Assembly (NCBI GenBank): GCA_040954595.2
Contig: CM082585.2
Span: 11,904,001-11,968,000 of the forward strand
Direction: 5' to 3'
Origin: Balanoglossus misakiensis
Taxonomy: Eukaryota; Hemichordata
Length of the DNA stretch: 64,000 nucleotides
The notes beneath the pieces were generated by a model. The model had not been told where the DNA came from, made no database searches, and saw nothing but the letters and a program-made list of their open reading frames with translations. Shown one piece after another: positions 23,501-38,500 of this stretch. The position numbers were made by a program, and so were the translations under genes. The stretch's first letter is position 1; the number at the start of each line of letters is the position of its first letter.

Positions 23501-26500
23501 TTAGAAATCCCAAAACCAGAAATAATAATGTCTACATATCATCTTGTACCTTCCGTGTCAATTCTTGTATTGGCTTACCTCAGCACATGTAGCAAGGAGA
23601 TCCACTAATGCTATCATATACGTCAAATCTTTGTTCCCTTCTTCAGACATCAGTACTCTCTCCCTGAAAACCAAAATATTCTTGTAATTTTTGAACAATT
23701 ACTTGAAAGGCATAAGGATCGTTTTGACAGGGGAAACTTTCAAACTGAATAGATGAACTACATGTACATAAAAACTAAAGCACACAAATAAACTGGCAAA
23801 TAAATTATTCTCAGCTGTCTCTGAAATCAAATTGTATTTTACAGGAGACGAACACAGACCTCACATAGAAAAGATTCATACCTGGCCTCTGGAGGCTGAT
23901 CCAAGATATAGGCCACTTCTGATCTGTACTGCATGAAGAATTTCATCACATAGGATTGGTTTCGCTTCACTGGTAAGTTCAATTCTTCAACCTGCACAAT
24001 ATTAAATCATTTTTTTAGTATAGGTGTTATTTAAACTCAATATAAATCAACATTTCAATGTAAATTTGGTTGTTTTTAATCACGTCAAACGTGAAAGTAC
24101 AGAACAAGATATCCCATACAGGTGAGGTAGGAAAGTTAGGATGATGAAGTTATCATCATGGGCCAATATTAATTGCTCCCTCCAGCATATACATAATATT
24201 GGCAGCAGAAATGCTATGTTTTGAAACTAGACATGAAAACTGTTGCCATTCAGAACTATGTGGCATATGATTGGTTGAGAGATTGAGCTGACTCGTTACC
24301 TTGACGATTGCGTTGAGTAACTGTAGAAACTCAGGAACTTCATTGAGATGTTGAGCTACAAGTTGCATGATCTTCTGCACGTGGGGCATTCGGATCTTTA
24401 GACATGTGGTTTTGTTTCCAGTGAACACCTGCACATAATAATGAGTTTACAAATCAAACCTCACAGACATATCAGCAGTGGAACTTGTGCACCAAGTCAT
24501 CATAAATTTATATGCAGAGTAGCTCCTATGTGAATACAACTTCACTAAATTGAATCTCCCTTGCTTGTTGGCTTATCTTCTAGAGTAATACAGATTACAG
24601 AAGCATTTGTAGGGATTTAATTTTTTGTCCAGTAACAATGCAAATTGTGCATAACAGAAGGTGTGATTCATTTCAAAGAGAGTGCGAGAATTTTAAGATA
24701 ACATGATGATTTCCTGAGAGAAAATTCACCACTGAAAATTGAGTTGTAGTTTTATCTCTTACCTCAGTAAGGGCACCAGCCATCTCAGCTTCTGCACCTT
24801 TGATATTGAGTAACACATCCAGTCGATCGTACAATCTCAACTGAACTACATCGTTACCCCTGAAGCAGAACAGGAAGAAAATTATTAAATGGACTGTTGA
24901 TTTTCTCGCAATTTATCCTTGAATATCAAAAAAACTACATTGCTCCTGTTTCGGTTGATAATAATATACATTGAAAGCCTGGTTACCTTGCCATGACTCG
25001 AAGAAAGACAAAACATTTCTTGAAGATTTCTTGAAGACCTGCATATTGCTCCTGAAAAGAGTATAATGGAATTTTGGAGATGTGAACATTGATAAGATGT
25101 AGAAGCCACAAAACAGGGACATGTAGAAGAACAATGAACAAGCTAATTTATCACTACCATTTTTTTCCTTAAACATCAAACATTAAATTTACTGTTTCTG
25201 GTTTATTTTTTGGTAGTTGTGAAAGTAACATGCAAATATGATATGTACATGTACAATACATCAACAATCAGATAGCTTCAAGTGAAATCCAATTTGCAAA
25301 GTGCAAACTCTATAATGTTTGCAATTCTGTCCAATCTTTTAATCCCTTGAACCAAGTACTGGCCCAAAAGAAAACTTCAAAATGGTGCCATGTACTTCAC
25401 CAGGGGTCAGGGTGTGAAGGACTAAGTTCCACACTTGTTGGTTTGTGATTGGAAAACCACACCAAACAACAACTGTCACAGCAAGGTGTGAATTATCCTA
25501 TGTACACAAATTACTGACTTCACTGAAACAAGGTATATTACAATGTCATATTAACTTTAAAACTTAAAACCTACACATATAGACATGTGGACAAACAGAT
25601 ACATGTATTTGGAAAAATACAAATTTACAATTTTAAGAATACAAAAGAAATCAGAGTACCAGGGTTACCAGGGCAACCATTACCGGTACATAAAAGACAG
25701 ACAGAGTATTTAACAAACAAAATTAAACTTAGAAGACCACACACAACAGAAGAATATCTCCCTGTCAGAAACAAACACATTTTGCGGGCGTTTCTGGGAC
25801 CGCTTTATTTTCTGACCCATTTTTCGATGTGTTTTTTTCTCGATAAAAATTACCAAAAGCTATGGATGTTAACCCCAATATATAGGGTGTTCGGCAACTA
25901 TATCGAAAATGTACGTTCTTTTGTGCAGACATCGGTCATTGAAATTGGGCAAGTGTTTTGCAGTTCAGGTGAATGTAAAGGTGGATGTGGCTATAGCATA
26001 AGTAATACTAAGTGGAAATAGTGGGCACATAATCCTGCTGTAGGGAGCGAACAAGAATACAAAACAAAAACGCTGAAAAAATAGTCAAAAGTCACAGAGA
26101 GTGAAGCAGTCAGAGAGTTTACAGAGAGATAAGATATCATTATAATGACTAAGCTACAGTGTTTCATCCAAGATGGAGCCGGAATTGGATCCCGCAATTT
26201 CAAGGAAGGACTAAAATTATTCATGGGATAATTCCCAATGATATCCACATGGAAGGCTGAGAACCAGATTAATCTTTTTTCAGCGCCGGAATGGCTTAAA
26301 TGACAAACTGTACAAATCTCGCAGCTTAGATGAAACACTGCAGATTTTACCATTACTCTACAGTTACTGCCTATGTGTTGCTGTTGAGGTGTATTTTGGA
26401 CACGTAATTTCCATGGAAACTTGCAAATGACAAAATTTGTGTTTAACTTTTATCAAATTTGATGAAAATACACAATGTACAAATACACCTCAACATTGTT

Positions 26501-29500
26501 GGTCAAGGAAGACATTGCTTGTAAGAGGATTTTGCAACTTACACTGACTTCAGATTTCCCAGACGCAGACTGGACACACAAAACAACAGAGATGACGGTT
26601 TTGGCGCATAGAATAAGTAAAGAAGCAAACGTGTGCAGAATGATGTGATCGTATTAATTTGCAATCAGGAACAGACAAGTCGCACATGAGTTAGTATAAG
26701 TGCTGCTCAGACCTGTTACTAGCAGTGGCTGGAAAATTCATACATAAATATTCAACTAATCTATTTATTGTACATATTATAGATTTTAATATAAAAACAA
26801 AATGATTTCCTATTGCTTTGTTGGAGGCGTCCTTCATGCAAGTTCATTTAAATCTACCGTACACAGCATATTCACTGAAAAAATACACCAGCGCTATAAA
26901 TGAGTTTTGAAATTTACCATAGCAACAAGATATTTACAAATCTACAAAAATCCAGCCATTGCACAGCAAGGTCAAGGGTAAAGGTTTGCGTTAGTGTGGT
27001 ATACTGAGAAATTCAAAGCTCATGATGCTAGCTTCACTCAGTTATACAAAATATTATAAGCATAGCCAGTCACTGTACTGGCTACACACACAGACACACA
27101 CCCAGACATTACATGCATACTGGTATACGTACGGTACATGTACAGAGTTACATACATACTACACAGAACATAGCATACATACCATCACCCTTAATCTAGA
27201 GTAAACTCCACTGGTTAACTTGTCAAATCAAAGAAAATATGATTTGTTTTAATGAAATGTTTAATGGCGGAAAAATGGTAGTAGAGACATGCATAGTGTG
27301 CTTGAAATTTCAAAAGTTTGAAAAGGGTATTGCGGGAGGAAGTGGGTTCAATGAATGATTGGGAAATGGGAGAGAGATTTGGGGTAAAGGGGTATATTGA
27401 GAAGGCATTAAGACCTCACAGAATTCATAACCTTTGTGGAACCTTGTTAAATTAGGAAAACTGGCTTCCTGATTGGAATGTGGGCAAACTGACTATAATG
27501 TCAGATCTCCTAGAAGTGCTTTTTTGATGGCTTGGTTGATACTACACTATTTCTTGCTAGCAGATTTTGTTGTAAATTTCTTAGTATGCAGCAAATAAAA
27601 CCCACACTTTTAGGTTGCAAACTCCAATTCTGTGAGGCATTCAAACAGGTGCAGTTTGTATCAAACCATTTTACCTGAATATTCTTTAAATAATTGGTAC
27701 CTTTCAACTGATTCTGTTCATGCATAAAACCAAGAAACATGAATCGTAATACATGAAATCATTTCCTGAATGTCAAATAGCTGATATTGTGCCTTCAAAA
27801 TCAAACCACACTGTAGTTGTTTCCTATGTTAAAATAGGACCTTAACACCGGGAAACTGGGGTCAAAGCTGAATAAATTAGTTGAGTAACATGTTTATGGG
27901 ACTATAAAGATGTTGATGATATGGTGTGATGACAGCCAACAAAAATGGCCTTCTAGATTTTCCATTACAGTATATGTGGACATTCAAATCTTTGGATTGA
28001 ATTTTTGAACAGACAACCCCAAAAAATCAGACAAATAAGAAGATGGCAAAAATGGTGTTGGGAATTCTCCCACTACAAACCGAATACTCACCATTAGACG
28101 GACATCAATTTCCTGAGAAAGTATATCAAAAATATCGGCCAAGATGCCAAAGTTGTAGAGGATGGTTTGATTCATTGGGTGACGTTCTTCTGGTTCATTC
28201 TCTAATGAACAGAACCTGTATGAAAGTATGAAAAAGAAAGATTTTTGTGTCATTATCATACAGAATATATCCTTTATTACAGTTGCTATTTCAGCCAGTC
28301 ACACGTCAGTCAGGATGGGTCACATGTAGAAGAAGCATCCATCTTCCAAGTCTCTTACACACACGACTGAATTATCCACAAGATTATCAACTTTACCCAA
28401 TCATCATGTCCAGTATCTCTCCCATGACCAGACACTGTTCGCTGCTCATCTTGGTTTCGGCCAATCTCCTCATGATCGGAAGCTTTTCCTCCAACTTTTT
28501 CAAAACTTGGACGGATTTGTCAGTGAGAAGTACCTTTTGAGAGAAATCATACATGTTCAGATCAAAACAATGGATTTGGACCAAACCAGGGTGGTCAAAT
28601 GGTTTAATGCTTCTTTCATCATCAGATTGGTTGACCAGATTCTTTTCTTTCCAATACTGCGGGTGATGGAGTGAAATCGAATCTTCTTACCTGTGCCTGT
28701 ACTGCTCGGCTGAAGAGATTTGAAAAGGCTGAATAGCGTCGATTGAGAAGATGCATGGATTGCTGTATCATCTTGTCATAATTGTAATTTGACAGATCCT
28801 GTCAGACAAATGGAAATTATGACTTCATATTTAATTTTGGAGAAAGAATCTGGCCTTAATCTCATTACAGAATCTCTTCTGTACAACACATCGTCATATT
28901 GTGTGTTTCCCATGTTATTGTAAGTGTACAGCAAGGTTTGATAAATCCTTTCAAGGGTACAGAAACAGATGAGCAATTACCATCAGAATCTCGGTGAGTT
29001 CCCCTCCTCTGAAGTAAGCCGTGTCTTTGAACATTTCATCCAAACTATGAATTGCTTTCCTCGCATGGCTGCAAAGAAAATAAGTTTCAAATTAAAACAT
29101 CGTGTAATTGATGATTTTCAACTCATTGCTAGATCTCACTAGATTTGGTCAATGAACACTCTCTGCAATTGTTTTCTTAGACCACGGTTCTTAAAATGTA
29201 CAGCTATGTTTCAAAATACTTTTGTGGCAATTTAACTGTAGATCACAGAATGTGGACAGCTTAGATTTACCTTTTGTTTTTGTCATAAGGATCAAAGTCT
29301 TCTCTTAGCAAAGTTTCCAACTCTGAACCAGTGAACATCTAAAAATAAAAATAAATTCAAAAACATGTGAAGTTGTTGTTGTCATCAGATATACATAATC
29401 AATAAACGAGAGTTTGAAAGACTCGATTCCTACCATATTAGGAATGTTGTAAAATCTAAAATTACACAAAATGACTCACTACACTTTTTCCAGTGTCAAT

Positions 29501-32500
29501 GGCATGCGTCTGGTTGTGCAGTTTTTTGAAGGTGGCGATGAATCTCTCAAGTCTTGTGTTGAAACGATAATTGAAGAACAAATCTATCACGTCCATGGCC
29601 CTATAAGGAAAGAACATCCAATATTCACACAAACAGATCTTTCAGAAATGTTCTATGTATGGTTCCACCCATAGCATAGAAAACAACTGACCCAAATCAA
29701 CTTGCAGTAATGACAGGGAATGTGACACTCACATGTACTTAGCATCCACCACTGACTTTGCTTCTGGACTTTGTTCAAATCGTTGTTTCTTCCTGTAATG
29801 TTCCAGAACTTCTGTCCTGGCCGCTGGACCGCCTTGTTGAGTACTGTTAGGGTACGGTTTGTCATTTCGGCCGTCCATCAAACTCATCATTGGTTTCAGT
29901 AAGTTGACTATGTCATCTGTGCTGCCATAGTAACCAAATTTGACCAATGTGTGGACCAGTTTAAGAACCTGCAGTGACAATGTATGAATATGTTTTTGTA
30001 GTTTGATTTGCTTGAAAGTATTTCTTCAAATTAAAGTAAAATTGTAAATCTTTAAAAGAGAAATACCTGTTCGACGAGCATATTGTGACCAATCAGAGAT
30101 GCTGTCATATCGGTGTTCTGTGCTAAAAATCCATTGACCCATTGCCTCAGTTGTGGGAAGTAGATGTTCTTCAATGTTCCTTCAGGAACCTGAAAATCAC
30201 ATGAAAAAAGACACTCATCATGACATGTTCAAAGAGAACTCTTTCAATTACAAGCACAGGTTATACATTTTCCATATCTACAAAATATACATTTATTTTA
30301 AAGTTTTAGAGTGTCAATGTGTGTAAGTATTTTCTACTCATTCTGTTGTCAATTGTGGTCTGGCAAAAAGCTAACACCATGAAAAGCAGTCTTCCATGGA
30401 AAATAGACTTACAGGCTGCTCCAGAAATTTTCCGTGATCGATGTTGTCCCACTGGAAGGATAGTTTGATCCGTTCAAGGAATGAATGATTCTCACCAACA
30501 TCCACAAACAAACCTAGTCAGACAAGAAAAATATTATTTCAGTTGAAAGAACATAGATGCTTTGGAATGTTTACTCCATGGGTATTTCTGACTAATGATA
30601 TCAAAAACTGGCACATGCCACCTCATTATATACTGTACAAGCAAATACAACTTCGAGAGACTTACTGATAATCAAGGCACAGTATTTGGCACGTAGCTGA
30701 TCTGGTAACTTTTCATTCTTCAAACAATGGAAAGCCTCCTCCCATGTTAAATAACGAAGATCTTCTGTAATCACTTTGATTGCGAAGTCATTACGACCCT
30801 GAAAGAATGAAATGAATCGTTTCGTATCAATTTTCTTAAAATTTTACATCGACTGAAGGTCTTGATCAAAATTTTATTTAAAAAAATGACAAGTTAACTG
30901 TGGCGTTGAAAGTGTTAAACACACTATACTCACATGACAAAGCTTTCCGAAAAGATCTAACTGGTGATCCAGAAAGAGAAACTGTTCACTGTTGACGTCT
31001 GCTGTGAATTCTTGCAGAGGTGTCCAGCGTTTGCCTTTGTCTGTCGAGACGTACATCGTATCTGGATCTTTCCCCAGTACAGAGCCCAACTCAGTTAAAT
31101 ATAAACATGACTGTTGGGGTCAAATCAAAAACAAGTAGAAATGTTTGACACTTGCTCCAAATTTTATCAGGATGAACTCAACGACTGAATTAGTCAAGAA
31201 AAATGTAGCAGAAGTACAGAAAGACAGTCTATAGCCAGACTAGCCATATTTTTTTCAAGAATACACACACAAAGTAGGTTTAATACTCTCCCTGTACATC
31301 AACATAAAATTTATGTAAACACACATCAAAATGGTCAATGACTTCAAAATCCTTATTAAAAAGATTGGATGTTTAGCAAGAAAATGTTAAGAATTAGACA
31401 ATATTAACATTTCAGAACACGAAGAGAACATCATTAGAAGAGAATAAAATAGAAAAGTATGAACACACATTTTCCTGGAGTATCAAAAAAAAACACAATC
31501 ATTGGCTGCCTACTTTATTCTGCCTGTTTTTCCTCTGAAGTTGCAATGGTGCAAAAAAAATCAGTAACTCTTGTCATTGTTGCAAAAATATGAATAATTT
31601 GATGTGAAAAGGAAGAGAGAACAGACACCTTAAATTCAAAACAAATTGCTGAAACTAAAGGTTTAATTAATGTATTTGGAAAGACTGTTAAATCTGTCGT
31701 GTAATTGTGATACTGACCTGGGCACCATCTTTCCCTTTGACTAGCCAGACATCAGTGATGTACGCTAAAGGTGATCAAATTGAAAACAAAATTGGTAGAG
31801 TTATAAAATATATGTGAGAAGAATTTACATGTAAATCCCCTGTATTGTCACAATAAAAGCAATAGCAAAACTGCACAAAAATGTGAAGCTAAGTGTCTCA
31901 ACACTAATCGTGCACATTTTGTTTGCATATCCGATAATCTGAACTCAAAATTCTCTTGAAACAATATAAGAAACCGTAGACTTACTTTGATTATCTGGTA
32001 TAGCTACACCATCACACACACACATCACACTCAACAAATCTAAGTATCTGTAATTCTGTAGGAAAAAAAACATAAAAACATAAACTGCACCATCACGAAA
32101 AAGTGAGCATTTTTTAATCTAACTCAGAGACTGGCAACTAAAGAGGAAGGAAACAGAAAGTACACACCGTTTAACCCTTTCGCCCCTATTTCCTTATACA
32201 GAGGTCTATCTTTACTATGGAAATCAATGGGGTTGGACCAAACCATGGTGGCAAATGGGTAAAGTCAACACACACTTACTTTGTTTTTCCTCAGCAAATC
32301 CACAAAGGAGTCAATCTGCGTTCTTGTGAGTCTGTCAATGATCTTTCTGTTGTCTTGAAACAATTCCATCACCATGTGGGCGGCATGCAAACCTATGTTA
32401 CCCTGCATTGCAAGACAAAACAAAACAATGATTTACGTGGAATTACCAAGTCAGTTTTCCAACCTTAGTAAAAACATTGTGTTCAATGGTAAACATGGAA

Positions 32501-35500
32501 GACTGAAAGATTCAGTCCTGTTCGAGCGCTCCTAAGACCCTTTCCAGGGACTAGGCATTGCTTTAGCGCACGGACAATGCTGAATCTTTCAGTCTATAAA
32601 CATGGTAGAAGGCAGCAAATTGATCACTAAACCCGGAATCATTTCTTGACTGCAGAATTTTAACAAACAAGAGATACTCACCTCTCGCAGGATTTGCGTT
32701 TGGAAGAAATCAATGAACCTCGCGATGTAGAGTTCATTCTTTCTGCTGTCACCGAGTACATACGTGTGCATCACGTTGTAACACTCCACAATAATCTGAA
32801 TCGCAAATCTAAAGAAAACACAGACATCACAAAAGTCACTATTATAGCTAGGAAACACAAGATTCATTACAGAACATTACTGTACATGTACTGTTGTAAA
32901 ACAGGAAATATTCGCGAACGATAAATTTGCGCAAACTGAGACGTAAATTAAGACATGTGGGAATGAACTTATATCTGTGCTTTTTCATTCACACTTCTAT
33001 TCCCGCTGTTGTCCATAATCAAAACAACTGTTTACATGTGTATCGTACAGCGTGCCTTTAAGTAAACAACCTACCTCTCATCACTTGTCCCAATATACGA
33101 GAGTTGACTGATTTGAACCAGCAATTCCAAGACTTTGAGATTCCGCAATAATTTCTGTCTGTCTTTTACAGGTTCTCCTTTGTATATCATGAACTGTTTC
33201 AGTTCTTCCAATGCATGTAAGATTTCATGGACCTTCTTGGCAGTCAGAACCATGCCTTTCTTTTTCTATTCAATAAAAAGTGTTTTGCTTGATGTCAATA
33301 TTGCACAGACAGTAGAAATCATGAGAAGGAAAGCCCCATAGTTGTACCTTTGTTTTTCCCTTCAGAAGATATTCACTTCTCATCTAATCATGCATCATGA
33401 AGGAGGAGTATAAACATGTAAACAATCCACAAGAAAATTATTAATATTAATAATCATCAGCTCTCCTTTTCATAGTTCTGCATTCTTGCTGTAATTTCAT
33501 GGGTGGAGTAGAATGTCACGGGAAAGTGTTTTTAATACTCACATCATCGATGAACTTCTGAAGGATTGGAACCATGCCAGAAACAAAGTTGAAAATCTCC
33601 ACCAAATCTTCCCTCACCTAGGATATAAAGATTGAAAGAGAGAGTTTAAACCAACAGGGAACATTGAGGAAAATATACATGTACATGTTGGTTTGGTCAC
33701 CACTTTCGTTTTGTGTAAAGATGAACTTTGGTAACATAAACATCATTTTAGACAAAAGGATAGCATGAAAACAGTGAAATACAGTTTTCTTTTAAACCCT
33801 GCTTACCATTTGAATTGTAAATGCATCATCGTAAAGTTTAGCTTCACTGGCTGTGACTTTCTTAAGTGTGGCTTTGTCCCATTGGAGTCCACTCATAGAT
33901 TCTGCTTGTTTGCCTGCAGGAGAAAAAGAGGATTCATTTGGTTTCATGTAAACAATTATCAGGTCACTACACTAATTGCATCACATGTTTGGACATGTAT
34001 CTCTCATGGCCTTCACACTGGGACCATTCAGATTTGAGATGGCTTTGCCTGCTAGACCTGAGCCAGTGTAAGGAAGCCAAAGATAATTACAAACCTGCTT
34101 CGTGCCAAACTTTTGACTTGTTACTCTGGTAAATTTCTGCAAAGCAATGTTAGAAAAAAATTATGTTTCTTCTACTGAAAATAATATGAAAATGATGCCA
34201 GCATTGTGATATTTCTCAAGTACATGTACTGATCACAGATTTCTTATTATAAATTTTTATTTTAAGAAAGTGACAAAGCCACGTTTTGGACTGCAATTGT
34301 CGCATCATATGAGACAAGTCCATAAATTTTGACGTACCACTGAGACCATGAAGCCAGCAACCGGTGACGACATGCTCAATTCTACAGTAACTCTCAAACT
34401 GCATTTCATCCATGTCTGGTATTACAGGATGCATTCTAAATACTGTCTTCGGATCTGATGCAGAGTCTGTCAGTGTTACCTAGGAAACAAAGAAATTCAC
34501 TCTTATAGAATGTGTTGGATAGATCAACAGCAAAGAAACTATATCATGGAATGTAAACTCTAATTGACCCACAGCAGGGGGCCAGGTTGTAATCGAAACA
34601 TATCAGGTACGCGTGATATAACCAAAAGATTTACAGTCTAATTGGTGAACATTCTACCGGTAATCTTGTAGTGTTCCCCATTCTCATTTCAAGGAATTGA
34701 TCCCTAGATTTGATTTATGAAGCGTTGGGCCGTAAAAATACCAGGTACATTTCTCACCAATGATATGAGACACAGGTTTTGATCAAAAGTATAGCTTTCT
34801 CAAATAACAATGATATACACATGTGGATGATTATCTGGGCCTTTATCACTGAAGTGAATCAGTGAACAATTTTGATGACAGATTCACAGAACTGCTAAAC
34901 ATGCCCTTTAAACTCTAAGTGAGAAAAACAAAGTAATAGAAACCAGACACCAGAGCAAGTGTCATAAAAAGCAAGATTTATACTCATTACATCAGGGAAT
35001 TTTTTTGTTTTACTTCCTCATTTTGCAAAAAATTGGCAAATGTCCACCAACATTCCGAAATTCACAAGCTTTAGTGGCAATATAAAAAAGTATTCTCATA
35101 ACTGCCTCAAACACTTCAACCGTTCTAAGGGTTCACACTGATCCAACAAGATACCTTTGTGATTTAGGGTTCTGTGGAAGGATTTTTCAGTGTTAGTCTA
35201 CTGGTACAATTGCCTCTTACCTGAATATCATTGCCTTTACCAGTAATGCTCAGATATTTCCTTGTTATGAAATGCCGGATTCGACATTGCTGTTCCCATC
35301 GCATTGTCTCCCCTGAACAAACATGGAATTACGTTAGAAGACTGAGTATTAAGGGTGCATGTGCTTCTATGTCAAAGGGATGGGAAAAAGGTGATCGGTA
35401 TAGACAGGTTTCCAGATTAGACAGGGTTCAGTTTAGATAGGTTTTACTGTACTAATATATGTACATGCAAGACAAGAGAATCTGTGAATTACCTTTCATC

Positions 35501-38500
35501 ATACCCTCTTCAGCTTCAATCTGCCAATATGTGATGGCTGATGTGGACGGGAATAGAGTCTTCGGATTGTTGGGGTCTGTCAGTCGTACTCGTAAATGAA
35601 CTTGAGAGAGGAAAAACAAATATAATATTTGTGAATATTTCGTCAAGTGATCCAGTTTATGGATTTCTTTTTGTTTGTTTTCTTTGTACTAGACTTTGAA
35701 TAACCTTTGAAAGAGCAAAGTGACGAACACCATCAGAACAAAATGAGCCAAAGTGGAACCTAAACAGAAACACGTTAGAAGATGGAAACTGTATGTAGTA
35801 ATTGATGAACTGATATGCGGTAGATTCATGCTATATGGAAGATACATAAGTTAAAGTAAGTGGAAATCTTTCCTGTGTTTCATTGCTGTAATGGAGACTT
35901 GATCAAAATGCAAAACAATTTGAACATGAAATTGAAAAACGTGCCCAGAAAATTACAAAAAAGTAAATTATCAGAATCTAGACATAAACAATTGAAGATG
36001 CATATTGATATTTGAAACATAGAAACTGAAAGAACTTATGTCATCTATGAGGAGAGTTCAAATAATTAAGTTTTTTTTTTCTTTTAATCTGCCAACTTAC
36101 CACTATAATCTAGTTGATCTGATAAACCCATGCCTATACCTGATACAATGAAAGTGCTTTTGTATTACAATTTGGATATTATAACACTACTAGAACTATT
36201 TTGTGGTAGAGATTATTTAAATCTGTTGAGAATGAAATTTTGACATTCCAAACAGCTTTCAAGAGATGTACTTTTGGAAACAAAACTTGACTGAACTTCT
36301 TTGGACTGAAAATTGTAACTTTTGTGCCGATTAACATGACAGGTCATGTGTTGTTTGTCCTGTGTCACGAGAATGTCCCCCATATAAAATGCCTAGCAAC
36401 GAGAAATCTCACAGGGTCTCGTGGAGTTCGGATAATGGTCTGCTAGACAGTCTTGATATAAAGAGATAAATGCCAGAGAGAAATTCATATAATAAGACGT
36501 ACCATTTTCACTGATTTCTGCATCAAACAATCCTTCTGCTGTGAGGTAGGCTTCTAATTCTTTGTGGAAGAGTCGAAACACAGACCCAGCCTAAAACAAT
36601 AGTCAACAAGTACAGTTACATTACAGGGACAGAGTCGCACTCTCGCTGCCCCTTTTCCATTAATTATGCAAGGAGAATTCATAGTCCAAGTGTTTCATCT
36701 GCAAGGAGAATAATGCCATCACCGACAGGAACTTGTAAAGGAGCTAGAAGTTACTAATCTCACCTTGATAATATCTGTATGTTCCAAGTCCGGTTTGTCG
36801 TATCGATGCAGAGTGAATCCTGATTGCCTAACAGACAAGTTTAATTCTAATCTGTAACAGATCAGATCAACATAATATAAAGTGTTGGTGGTGAAGAAAG
36901 AAATGAAAATGTCACAATGAACACAGTTGATCTGAAATGATAGGCTTGGTCAGTAATGGGATGTGCTTCTCTATGAAAATTTTGATTATGTGAGAAACTG
37001 ATTAAAGGGTACTGTTTCAAAACATGATTAAAGTTCCACTCTATTCAGGCTTCTAACTTCCATATGGTATAGATTACTGGGGAATCAGGATGTGTTTGTT
37101 TGAAACTTACGAAGTTGAATTCACCGATTTTTGACCAAAGACAGCTTTACTAACGTGAAGATATTGGCCAGCAGATTTGAAGCTCTCCAAGACAATCTGA
37201 TCATCGACTTGAACCTAGGGATCAAAAAACAACGAAGCTTTATGAGAGTTTTGTGGCAAGTGCGTCAAGTGTTTAGAAACGTTCCTTTACACGACACTGG
37301 TCAGTGGTGATGTCGATAGTTTTTGTTTAATTTGAAACAAGCTCTGTGTAAAACCATCCCTTACCGTGTCACCTTCAGATTTGACTTTGTACCGTGGCAT
37401 AATCTTAAACTGAGCATTTTTGGCGTTGAAATCGAGCAAGTCCACCTGCAAAACAAATCAAATTAATAGATGTCAGCAATAAATATATCCCTTTCCATAA
37501 CAATATGCAAGTCCAAAACTATTGTTTTGACTCAAATAGCTTACTAATTATTGTACCATTGATTGATTCTGGTCACAAAATCAAACAGTTGTTATTGGAT
37601 GAAGACTATCACATGATTTCTAAGTCATCTGTTCCAATAGCATTGACTCATACCTGCATGTTACTGTATTCTGTTGTTGAAGTATTTGTTGTACTGACAT
37701 GAATGTATTTCCCAGTAAACTGGTGTTTGAGCTGAAAAAAAGGAAAGAGAAAATCATGTATTTCAATCTCAGTACTTAAAGTTTTCACTCTCGGCGACAA
37801 ATATTAGGTGAACATCAGTTGCAGTCATGGTTAAGACTTTTATACTTGTTTATCATATCTGGTGCATTGAGGGTTATGTTATCTGTATTGTATGTGTCTG
37901 GATTGAGGGCCGTGGGTTAACACATAGACCTTAGCGTGAACACGGTACTAGGTCAAAGTTTAATGTTACTTTACTTACCTGTACAACTTGGCCATACTTG
38001 ACTTGTTTTCCATGTTGTCTTTTCTGTTCCTGTTCATTGTCGTTCTGTTCAGCATCTGCTGCAATCTAACAAACACAGATGATGATACCAAATTAAGATT
38101 CATATTATATATTGAATACAACAGGTTGTTGGTGATCAGTCAAAGGCTTTAAACATGAGATTTGAATCCTTACCTTCAGTTGTGAGGCTTTGTTTTTCTT
38201 GTGCAAGTTATTTGGGTCTCCACTGTAAGGCAGAAAGAAAACTTTGTCTTAGAATTTGCATGAAAAGAAAAATATGAAATCAACATTTAAGAACTACTAT
38301 TTATGAGAATGTCAATCAGTTTCTTTCAATATTCCAAAAGCCTTTACATCTCAGCCTCACAAAGCAGAATTTGCAATGCCAGAGTGAATTGACAACAAAC
38401 TCAATGCTGACAAACAGAAATCCCTTCTAGCTCCATGTCCCACCACTGCTAATGGGACGGCCATTATGTGTTTATGACATGTGTACAAAGAACACAATCT

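Larger units (their letters stand above)
25052..28091 (-). other. Longest internal intron of the ITPR-like gene (3.0 kb)
   Basis: Flanking exons are both phase 0 at this border. I saw no convincing exon inside. It contains a TTAA-bounded family B element (25339-25425) and one copy of a dispersed repeat (25768-25945). A 144-codon + strand open frame (25587-26021) runs through that repeat and has no recognisable product. Confidence 0.6.

Noticed and set aside
25587-26021. 144-codon + strand open frame in the large channel intron
   Set aside because: It is largely the dispersed repeat found again at 49062-49245, where the frame is not kept. Probably not a gene.
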